Positions 26,428 through 36,242 of a DNA stretch of 64,000 nt are shown here, in pieces. Both the position numbers and the translations under genes were made by a program. The stretch comes from Ananas comosus (taxonomy: Eukaryota; Streptophyta; Magnoliopsida; Poales; Bromeliaceae): the NCBI RefSeq assembly GCF_001540865.1, contig NC_033640.1, positions 7,665,306 to 7,729,305 of the forward strand, written 5' to 3'. The notes beneath the pieces were generated by a model. The model was not told the origin of the DNA. It did no database searches and saw nothing but the letters and a program-made list of their open reading frames with translations. Each line of letters opens with the position of its first letter. Position 1 is the stretch's first letter.

Positions 26428-26800
26428 CACATTCACCTCACTACCTTGAGTTCAAGGTAGTGAAGGCAATAAACAAAACCACATTCACTTTTTATATAAC
26501 ATTGAGTTCATTGCAATCTTGAGGTGAAGTGGATGAGAGCTGAAGGAGAAGATTTCACAACTTGAACTGAAGGTGGTGTGAGTTGGAGGAGATTTTTTAA
26601 TTAATTTGTCATTTTGGATTTGAGATGAAGAAAATATTACCCAATCTTAATGGAATAAATATTATTTAATCCTAATAGAAATTTATTATTATTTTTTAAA
26701 TTAATATATTATCCAATTTTAAATATCACCATTTAATTATTGATATAAATCCTCTATTACCCTAGGTGAATGAATGTAGTTTTGTTTGTTGCCTTGAGTT
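26428..26800. mobile_element. TIR element with aaacaaaac ends, mirrored
   Basis: Left end gcaaacaaaaccacattcac and right end gaatgaatgtagttttgttt form imperfect inverted repeats. Related end fragments recur just inside (26472) and just outside (26825-26910), so this is a small cluster of nested copies. A diverged relative lies at about 18165-18300. Non-coding, AT-rich interior. Confidence 0.65.
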
Positions 26801-27249
26801 TTTTGATTCAAATGGTCGTGGTCAATATAGTTTTGTTTGTTTTGTTTGTCTTCTTCATTAACTTAAATTGAAAGTCTGACATGCTCAATGCAGTTTTGTT
26901 TGTTGTTTTTTATTAGTATGAAGTCCTTTTGAGTTTATGGTGATGTGAATTGAACGCAACCTAGATGTCTAAGCAGTTAGGTTTGCGGGGAAATTCGAAG
27001 ATATCGTCAACAAAGCGTTGTTAATCAGAGTAGGTCATGTTAAATGTAGTTTGTCTGGGATTTAGGAACAACACGTTTAGGTGTATAGTCGCTAGAATCT
27101 TAGACTCACTTCCTAGTTAGACCAAAGAGTAGTTTCGTGCTACGATCGTTGTTTTCGGGATCTTATCGCGGCATCGAAGTCTAAATGTCCTAGCTAGTAC
27201 GCTAGGATGGTTCAGTTGCCCCTTCCACGCTAGCAAAGTTTCCTTCGCC

Positions 27250-27254
<5 letters not shown>

Positions 27255-27284
<30 letters not shown>
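27255..27284. repeat. (CT)n microsatellite
   Basis: A CT dinucleotide run of about 30 bases beside a run of CTG trinucleotides (27325-27350), within the likely 5' leader upstream of SEC20. Confidence 0.85.
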
Positions 27285-27286
<2 letters not shown>

Positions 27287-27437
27287 ATGGTCTCTCGCTA
27301 CCTCCGCTGCTCCCTCCTCCTCCTTCTGCTGCTGCTGCTGCTGCTGCTACCACGGCGCCGCTTATTTTACCGAGTTTTTCTTTTCCTTCCCTGCCCCTTC
27401 CTGATGCTTTCTCTTTAGTGGTTGTTTAAATGACAAG

Positions 27438-27925
27438 TTAAGCGGGGGAAGCCAAATGAAGTAAAAGTGAACTGGAGAAAACTAAATTTTATAATGTGTC
27501 ATATATAAACTACATTTTTTATTATAATAAAAGATCCACAAACAATTTGTCATTTAAAATCCCATTTGAAATTTATGGTAGGGACGCTAAAGCGAGAAAG
27601 AATGATATTATAAGGCACTAAATTTCATATAGTTAAATCATGTACACTCAAATAAAATAAAAAAAGCAGTTGGAAAAATAATTGAAAAGCAATTTAGTGT
27701 ATGTTTTTTTAAGTCTATGGACTGTATATCGAATGGCTTATAAGTGAAATCATAAGAAATTAAAATTAAAATTAAAATAATAACTAAATAGTTTTTTTTT
27801 AATTATTTTCCCTATTATTTTTTATTTTATTTTAGTATACAATACTTTCACTCTGTGAAATTTAATATTCCATGATTTCACTCTTTCATGCTTTGCTCTT
27901 CCCACTATAAATTTTAAAAAAGTTA
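27438..27925. mobile_element. MITE with gcgggggaagcc ends, mirrored
   Basis: The left end (agcgggggaagccaaatgaa at about 27440) and the right end (tttgctcttcccact, about 27895-27915) are inverted relatives, each followed inward by an aaaagtgaa-type block. The left-end sequence recurs as a direct copy at 27953-28060 (tgggggaagccaaatgaagc and about 100 further bases), so two elements or a partial duplication lie side by side. Confidence 0.6.
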
Positions 27926-28060
27926 ATTTTTTTTATTTTTCATTTGAAGTTAAGTGGGGGAAGCCAAATGAAGCAAAAGTGAAATGGTAAAAAACTAAAT
28001 TTTATAATGTGTCTTATATAAACTACATTCTTTATTATAATAAAAAACAAACAAATAAAC

Positions 28061-29495
28061 TGTCATTTAAAAAAAAAGTTTTTATATAAAAATATTTAAA
28101 CTTTTTTTATCCCGCAAAGATAAAAAACGTTAAAAAAAACTACTTTTTATTTTTAAGTTTCTTAGCCGTCAGGTGTTCTAGGGTACTCTCGAGCACCTGT
28201 CGCACTCTCCTCCAGTGGGTAATAGATTATTTAACAATATATTATAAATGAATCTTTATTTATGTACATATCGTAATGTAAGATCATAACGTATAATATA
28301 ATATAATATAATATAATCAAATAAATTAAAAATCTTTTTTATAATCAACATGTAAAAGTCTTACCCATATACTATATATAAAGTGAGTAGATCATGTTTT
28401 TTTTAAATGTCTAAGATAGCTATACTGATCATTTTTCTATAAAAGTAGTATCTTACTTACTCTATATGTAGTATGTGAGGGAAAACTACATACACATCGT
28501 AACGAATTTCTATTAAATCAGTTAATTAGTAAAAGTAATTGCGGCATTAAGAGAGACTGTTATTAGTCTTTTCTTTTTATTCTTCACTCATAAATGTCAT
28601 TAAAATAACACAAAATCATTTTTATTCATTTTTTTTTGAACTGTTTCTCTTATATTTTAATTAAATCCCGATTAACGTATGTCGAGGAACATTTGTATAA
28701 CTTATTGTTTATATAGAGATATTTCAAATAAAAAAATAGAAATAAGCACGTTTTAAAGATTAATAAAATTTATATAAGGACAACAATCCTAACCAATGTT
28801 TTTATATCAATTAATATTTTGTTAATGGATAAGACCAATCACTTATTCAATTTAACTAGAAAAATGAAGAAAACATAATAATCCATTTCATGGAAAGACC
28901 TTCCTATAAAAATGTATAAAGATTGCCAACCCTGAAAGCTTTCTATATGAATATTCCAGTTTTTACAATAAAATGAATGGACGACATTTTTTAATTTGTC
29001 TCTTACAAATCAAGTACTAACTTTATCTTTATTTTTTATCTTAATCTAACGAAACTTTATCTTTTACCTTACTGCTTAGTAGATTTTTACAAACCAAATA
29101 ATAACCTTACTTTTAGTTTTATTTTTAAATTTTGAAAAATTTTTCTCAAAACTAATTCTCTCTCATTTCACTACTTACCTCTACTCCTTCCACAACCACT
29201 TTTTCTTAAAATTTTTCAAGTAAAACTTTACCTAGTTAGGCTCTAAGTTTCGGTATAACCCGGTATTTATCTAAACTGGTAAAAGTAAGTTTTACCTTAC
29301 TCTTAGTTTTAAGCTGAGGATATTTTGTTTGCTGTTGATAACTTTAATTACTTAATGCAAAGCTAAGGTACCAGATTTTATCTACTTGGTATATATAAAC
29401 GTCACGAGATTACCATCATTTAATCTATTTATTTATACTTATATTTACTTTTCGATTAAAAATATTCTTATCTAAACAATAGGCTATAAAATATA
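28061..29495. other. Mirrored AT-rich intergenic DNA
   Basis: No coding signal. 28140-28215 is a short GC-richer island, possibly a transposon relic. 28580-28990 is similar, in the same text direction, to 36500-36860 (shared cgattaacgtatgt-like core and gtttatat...ggcaatc block), so both are copies of one repeat family. Confidence 0.5.
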
Positions 29496-30017
29496 TCACG
29501 AGATCTCGATCCGACCATATGATAACCGCACGATGATTCAACAAAAGTTACTACAGCGAAGGTTTAGTTGCTAGCCGAGGCAATCTGAACTAGTGATAAT
29601 TTTCATAAACTTTTGATTTAAAGTATTAAAAAGCCATAGTAAATAAATAGTTTGCTTATCAGATTTTTACTTGCTGACTTTTATTTTTAAAGTATTTTTT
29701 TTCTACTATTTTCTAAAATTAAATTCTAGTCATCGAGATTTATCAATTTTCTTAAAAAATATTTTTAAAATAGTCTAAACTTAATAAAATATGCCAATTT
29801 AAGTATTTACGCAGTGTAGATAGTAATTTTAATAGTTAAAACTCAGGAAAACCAGTGATCGGTTTATTATAGCTTTTTAATATTTTAAATTAAAAATTTA
29901 TAAAAATTATTATATCTAATTTAGATTATTTCTTCTAACAGCTAAACTCTCGGTGTAGCAATTTTTATTGAATTATCGTGCCTCCGAAAACACGATGGTT
30001 ACCATGCGGTCGAATCA
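29496..30017. mobile_element. Full-length copy of the (TA)-flanked MITE family, mirrored
   Basis: About 520 bases with diverged inverted ends. In-place complementation of the left arm gives gatcggctccgttagacttg, nearly identical to the normal-orientation copy at 49.15 kb, which proves that this position is still inside the mirrored segment. It lies about 130 bases before the start codon of the Y14 gene and so forms part of its promoter region. Confidence 0.8.
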
Positions 30018-30146
30018 AGAAATGTAGAGAGAACGGAAGCTTTTGGATTTTCTCTCTTGGTGGGTCCTTCCCCTTTTTTTTAAAAAAAAAAAACTAGAGA
30101 AAGAGGCGCCTCTCCCGTGCTCGCTTCCTCTGCTCCCGCTCCCCGC

Positions 30147-33100
30147 TACCGCTGCTTGCGCCTGCACCTCCACCACCTGAAGCTCGGGCTGCTGCTGCTA
30201 GAGTACCTGCTCCTGCGGCGGCGGCCGCTAGGATGAGGCCGACGCCGCCGACGCCGCCGCGGCGGAATGGGCTCCGATGCGAGGCGGTAGTGGCCGCCGC
30301 TGGGGGGGTTCTTCTGCTTCCCGGCGCCTAAGGCGCTGCTCCCGCGGCGGCGGCGGCGGCGGCGGCGGCGGCTGGCGTCGAGGGCGGAGCTGAGGGCGCT
30401 GAAGCTGAGTGAGCGGGGGCTCCCGCCGCCGCCGCCTGGGCCGGGGGTCGCTACATACACCGAGAAGGGGGAAGGAAGAGCAGACTAAGTAAGAGTAGCA
30501 CAGAAACCTAGCCACTTTAATCCCAAATTCGCAAAAGTACCGGAAGTGCCTCTCCGCGTAGAGAGACCCTCCATGGACCCTCCGCTTCTCCCCAATTTGT
30601 GAAGTATAACTACACGATTTTGATAAAGACTCGGACAAGGATAGTCTATTTTGGCACACTAAGAAAAGTAAACGGTAAATCATCCAATTTAAAGTTAATA
30701 AATAGTCAAGGCAATGGAAAGAGCACTTATACGTGTAGTCTCACTCACAATTAAGGCGATGCCCCGAGAAATTAGAAAACCCATTGTGCGTCATCCCGCT
30801 GCGCCTTGAAACCTTTCTCACATCAAAAGAAACAGTTTTGCATTATCAACCACGAAACGTCTCCTTTAATGTTGTTAGGATCACACGAGTATCTTTATCT
30901 GCCCAATAACTACGACGGTGCCAGCAAAACACACTTTTATACCTTCTACGCATAACTCAAAGAGATTTTCAATACCACCAAAAAGCTCCTTTTACCTTCT
31001 CTCAAACGGGAACAGAATGAAATATTACTTAAACCGATAAATAAAGTACTCCTTTTATCTTACGAAGTTCTACTACACGGTATTGTAATTTTACCCTAAT
31101 TGGAACATCTTAAAAAACTACAAGTAGAATTCTGATCTTTTGTAGTATGACCAAACCATAGGGCTTTACCGTATGGCCGAAGAAAGACCTTAACCTTCTT
31201 AATAACGGTAGAAAAAACGGTAACCGTCGAACCCAAATTTCAACAGACAACTAATTATGAGTTTCAAAGACATAAAGAAGAGTGTACACCAACTGGACAA
31301 ACTCATTGGACGAATCAACTCAATGCGATGACCTAAAACGATAAAATTCAAGTATCGACCTCTCACTAAATCAAACTTAGATGCTCGAAGATCTAACAAG
31401 ACAAGAAGCTATATAACGATGTTAACAACACACGTCGACGTCTTTTCGAAAAACCTATTTTAGAGAAACAGCAAATACACGGTAATTATAAAAGAAAACC
31501 GAAGTTTTAAGAAGACGATATAAAGGAAATTAAAACATCTAGAGAACGTGACCAACTATACTACACGAAAAAATAACTTGAGAGAAACGATAGAACAATA
31601 GACGACAATTTCTTTTTGATAAACGAGAAAAAAAATTTCATCGTAGACACTTCACATCTTTTTCTTTTCGAGTATTTCCAGTATACCACAGCTGACAGAT
31701 GAGTATTAACAAGTAGATACGCTGTAGAGGTGAAATTCAAAGAATTTAGCGTCTCTTATCATAAGAGAAATAGAACATAAATGTAAACAGACGTAGAATA
31801 CTAATCGAATGTAGAAAGATGGTTAATTCGTTTGATCACTTGGATAACACCGAGGTAACAGATCGAGAAATACGATAAAGAATAAGAACATACATTAAAA
31901 GAAGAATAAGAATATACATAAAAAAAGGTTTATTAAGGATATCGGTAGCTCCCTACCTATTATGACCAATGACCTCATGTACTTCTCCGTGTTCTTCTAC
32001 TAGAGGTGTTACGAAAAGCACTTAAACCCGTCCACTTCTTGAACGTAGATTTAAACCTGGCGGCTTGACCTAAACAATTCCATTTATTTGTTAAAGACGA
32101 GGAGCATAAAATATTCTACATTTACCACGAAAAACTATGTGCCGACTGTAGCCTAAAGTTTACACTGTTCTACGAAACCAAGTTTTCAGTAATAACTGCT
32201 TGTATTTTTGACACTCTGAATAGATATATACTTCCTGTCCTTTTATTACATTTATCTGAAGAAAAAGGTAACCTTAGTAAAACACCGTATATGATCAAAT
32301 AAAATATATTGTGGGTGAACGTAGAAAAAACTTTATTACTATATAAGATACCTAATTTATAAATCTCTTTTGAATTTTGAAACATACTTCGGTGAAAGAA
32401 GTCAAATGAAAAAAAAAAAAAAAAAAAAAAAAATTTTATCAAGTAACGTCTTTTAACAAGATCTCGATCAAGTAAGTGAGAGACTGTTTTTTTTTTTTAG
32501 ACATGTTTGAAAATATAATAACAGGGTTCAATTTCCTAGTTTTCTGGAGATAACTATTAATTTAATGAGATCTAAATCAAGCTAGAAATAACGACCGAAA
32601 ACTAGTCTTACAACTTGAAATATAGAACACCTAAACCTTACCCTAGTTCCAAAACCCCGAGAGTCAATTAGACTAACAATGCAATGAACTATACCAAGTA
32701 CAACTCGAACCTGAACTCAAGACTAAAAATATCGTCATGAGCACTCAAGAGTTACCTTTGTTGTTTAAAATTGGATAGTTGTGGTGAAGGACATCGAGAC
32801 TTTTATTGAAGACAAGTTTATGATAAGTTGCCAAACTTGAGAACCAGTTTTAGCTTCGCAAAGTGAACTTTAATAGGAGTTACGAACTTATAGTGTTCAA
32901 AGTCAACAAAGTCGCAAAAACCGTCAAGTTTTAAAAGGGAAAATACCAGAACTGTTAAAAATACAGAAATTACCATACATAAAACCACTAAAATCGAAAA
33001 GTAGTCGATCAAAGTCAGTTAAGGTTTACTTCAAACTATATAACCAACTTTAAGTAATTTTTTGTAAAAGATGATACCTCTTAAAACTCGTCTTTGTCTA

Positions 33101-34122
33101 CGACGATCTTTTCTAACTCGTTTTGTGAATGTTTACCATTAAAATACCGGCCATCTATTATGACATCTTTAAAATATAGACAAAAACGCATCTATATATC
33201 AGGGAATAATTAGAATGACGAAAAAACACCGACAATTTATAATTAGGAAAGAATACAGTATCCCTATACGAGAGTAACTCATACTGTCGAAACTCCTCCG
33301 TGTCCGACGTTATTTACGTGACCTACCTTGACTCGAGGAGTGTGTCTAGTAATTACAATTGACCCGTAAATCACAACCTGGATAGTTCGCGTCTTTACGC
33401 TCCTCCTCCAATCAAATGGATTTGATTGAGAAGTCAATAACTGATTTGGAGACTATACAACGGTACACTAATCTGGTGGAAAAACTCTACCAACGTCTTT
33501 CTAGTAGAAAATGTGTACCTGTATGAAAACGGTGCGATAGTCGACTGGAAAACTAACTTTATACGGTAGAAGTCATATTAACGGTTATGAAGGTTGAAAT
33601 TCGGCGGTCTTAATTGTGTCACAAAAATTAGGAATAATAATAAAAAAATAAAAAATTATAATCAACTTATTTTAGTAGACACAGAACCACGAAGCAACTT
33701 GAAATCGGTATCAAACCAACATCGGTTTGACTCTCGACTTCACACACGAGTGGCGATTATGTAACGAGAATTGTTCTACTATCGTATTAATTTCGAAGCT
33801 AAAAAGTTAAGAATAGTAGCAGTAGTGATAGGGTTACGACAATAAATACATAATATTCCATTTTAATATACATCAAGAGTTGTTTGTTATCCTATAAAGT
33901 TTGTTTTTGGGTGACATAGGAAAGAGGTATAATTAAGTCGGTGCTCAAATAAACAATATAAAGAAAAATATTTACGTTAGTAAATTAACACAGGAGTGGC
34001 GTCTACGATACTTTTAATATAACCACCATAGTAAATGTAAAGGGACTGAATCATTGTGTAAAGAGAAGCTGTCTAGTGGTGCGCGAGTAGCTAGTTCCTC
34101 GGGAGGCTCCTCCTCTATAACT
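30147..34122. CDS. Y14: Y14/RBM8A, exon junction complex RNA-binding protein, mirrored
   Basis: C-forward, complete. Exons are 30147-30453, 31944-32080, 33263-33408 and 34074-34122, 639 nt, 212 residues, with GT-AG introns and correct phases. Y14 pairs with MAGO and is deposited upstream of spliced junctions, acting in mRNA export, localisation and nonsense-mediated decay. The acidic N-terminus begins MATNADVEVVDFEPDDDDL, then KKTKGRGFRDE and SRDFDSLAPEG, both conserved in plant Y14. The single RRM spans about 107-185, with RNP2-like WIILVTGV and RNP1 KGYALIEY (148-155). The C-terminus is an RS-type tail ending RSRSPPRRRY. Runs of Ala and Gly in exon 1 (GCC repeats at about 30350-30375) make the N-terminus slightly longer than the Arabidopsis homologue. 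It is convergent with the TSJT1-like gene, with 914 bases between stop codons. Confidence 0.96.
32408..32434. repeat. Poly(A) homopolymer in Y14 intron 2
   Basis: About 27 A with no interruption, in the second intron of the mirrored Y14 gene (poly(T) after strand correction of the coding sense). It may be a polypyrimidine stretch or a retroposon tail. Confidence 0.8.
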
Positions 34123-35036
34123 GTCCAACAATAGTGGCATTTGTCTTTACTTTGAGATTTGTAAACGCTAGGTTCTAAACTCTTAGACCAACAAAAGGTC
34201 TCCTCTTACTAAACCTTAGACTCTAAACCCTTAAACGAACCAACACAATCGCAGCAAATTAAAGGAACATTGAACAAACGGAAGCAGCTTTAGAAGAACA
34301 CAACCTATAGAAATTAGTTGTACACCTAAATACTTGAATAAAACATAGCCACTAATCCTCTTGACGATGAAAAACTAGAAAGTTCAAAGATGCTGTAATA
34401 TGGATCACTGCCACACTAACACGGAGTAGTGTATCTATAAGAGACGAACGTAATTAGAGCACCTAAGCAGAAATTAAAGACTCAGTATAGAACTTCACTT
34501 TCACGGTGGATTCTCTTGTCCCTTGGTTTTTTGAATGACGAAATGTTAATATAAACAATAGTTTAGGTGTGATCCCCGAAAAAGATTACATTCTTACTCT
34601 AATTCGAAAAGAGAAGTGAAACCATACACAAGGTAACCTCTAGTAGGAATTGTTAACAGTGTTGGGAAGAGAAAGTGTAATCTCACCTATTTAAGGTTGT
34701 GTTAACAGTGTTGGGTACCTAAGGTTTTAAGAGTACCTTTAAAGTAGACTGTTGATTTCGAGGTCGTAAATAATCTAAATGTACCCATTCGGTACTACTA
34801 ATTTTTCGTTGTCTCGTGTGTTTGATTCTAATAAACAGTTTAAACAAGAGACTTGAGTTTGTTTTTGATTTTCGCCTCTAGCCGCGCCAATTATGTTTCT
34901 TGTGGTTTCTCTTTCGTTTGAATAACTTCTTGTCATGACGACGATGTGTCCTTCGTGTTTTCTACGTTGAAGATACATGTACTGATGGTGAACGTACAGG
35001 TACTCGTCTCTACTCGTCATTGAATTAAAGGGAAGA

Positions 35037-36242
35037 GATCTAACAACGACGTTGTTTACGAGGAAGGTGGACGTACACCTCATTTGTAACTTACGACACT
35101 CTTTAAACAGCCAGGCTTCTTAAGTAGTGGCTGGCTCGTAAAGCCACGCTAGCCACCGTAAATATCAAAGACTAATTGAAGCGGTTAGTGTGAGGTAAGA
35201 TACTCGAACTCTAAACCGAGATGAGAACAAGCTTTAAAAATGCTTTATTTTGCTGATTTAAGCGGCTTTAAATGGAACTTTCACCGGGGTGTATAGAGAA
35301 GAAGCAGACGCCCCTAGCGCCACTGAGACACGAACCCCAAGAGTTTCGAAGAGTTCGGAGGTACTCTCAAACTCATCTTTGTAGGACACTAAGTTTGGAG
35401 TTGTATAAATGTGACTCTTTATCTGATTCTCTATCCCTTTAATATGAACTTAATTTTGTCAATGTCATTAAAAAACAAAACAATTTTTTTTTTTTTCCTT
35501 GATCTGTTCAATCCTTTAAACTAAACCGAGGTGTGTACATTGAACTAGAGTAAACAAACGTTTGAATATGATACCAAAGTATGTGTATATTATTATAACA
35601 CTATACTATTCAACTTTATTTTTTATATGATGTCCTTTGTTCTTTCTTTTAACTATTTGTTATTCAATAAAAAAGAAAAAAGAAAAAATGGAACCCCCTT
35701 AACACGTTCACTAAACGGTGTACTAGGAAACTCGTTCAGGTGTAGTAGTCTTTTTCGTTGTGTGGGTAGACGTCACTAAGGGGTCTTATCTCCCTAGAAG
35801 GGTAAACCTAGGATAATTAACTAACTAACTTGTAGTTATTTTCATCGGGTTTTTTTCTCCTTCTCTCTCTCTCCTAGATTTTAAGTTTTATAATCTTATT
35901 TGAATATATCTAAGATATAAAAACGGGGTTCTGTGGCTTTTCTTAGCTCTTTCTGTCTTCTTATATTGTTCTCTCTCCGAGTGCCTCCGCTGCTCCTCCC
36001 TCCTCCACCTCGCCAGCTTCTCGTGCTTCCGCTTCAGCGGCCTCTCCACGCGCTCGTACTTCCTCCCCCCCATACCGCGGGCCAGTGCGTCGCGGAACAT
36101 CCGGAGCTACTGGTCGTGGCGGAGCAGGCGGCGGCGGCGGCGGGGCGGGAAGCTGCTGTCGGGCATGACGACGGTGTCCGAGGGGTCCAACAGGTCGTAG
36201 GGGAGCTTGTGCGTCTTATAGAGGAGGAAGCGGCGTTTGGAG
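35037..36242. CDS. TSJT1-like / DUF3700 aluminium-induced family protein, 5'-truncated, mirrored
   Basis: R-leftward exons: 36242-35984, 35811-35691, 35384-35275 and 35069-35037 (TAG). GT-AG borders and phases agree throughout. The product belongs to the stem-specific TSJT1 / wali7 group with a glutamine-amidotransferase-like (GATase_7, DUF3700) fold, often induced by stress or auxin; the biochemical role is not established. Visible landmarks are FAAKEEIFCVFEGMLDNLG, EAYKALRDRAPYPPSFM, GKIPLFWGITADGCVAFSDD, CGKSLAQFPQG, GGLRSFENPKHRV and EEEICGATFKVEG. The family normally starts with an exon of about 70 residues beginning MLAVF. The first recovered exon has an acceptor and is in phase 2, so that exon must exist, but I find it in neither reading up to 39 kb. 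It was probably lost or displaced at the orientation switch. Confidence 0.9.

Larger units (their letters stand above)
26250..27400. promoter_or_regulatory. Probable SEC20 leader/promoter with GC-rich CT tract, mirrored
   Basis: Between the SEC20 start and about 27.4 kb the R-leftward reading contains a CT tract (text 27255-27284), a gggcttttgttgctag-type leader phrase and a donor-like cctgtaaat near 27190. A pyrimidine-rich acceptor lies close to the SEC20 ATG. This suggests a 5' UTR exon and a leader intron invaded by the MITE at 26428-26800. In the opposite (C-forward) sense, 27310-27440 is open as an acidic peptide starting MEATREEEEDDDD; it has no recognisable family and is cut by a MITE, so I do not call it a gene. 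Confidence 0.35.

Noticed and set aside
30146..30683. Pro/Arg-rich frames of 104 and 151 residues
   Set aside because: Wrong-polarity shadow of Y14 exon 1 and its GCC repeats.
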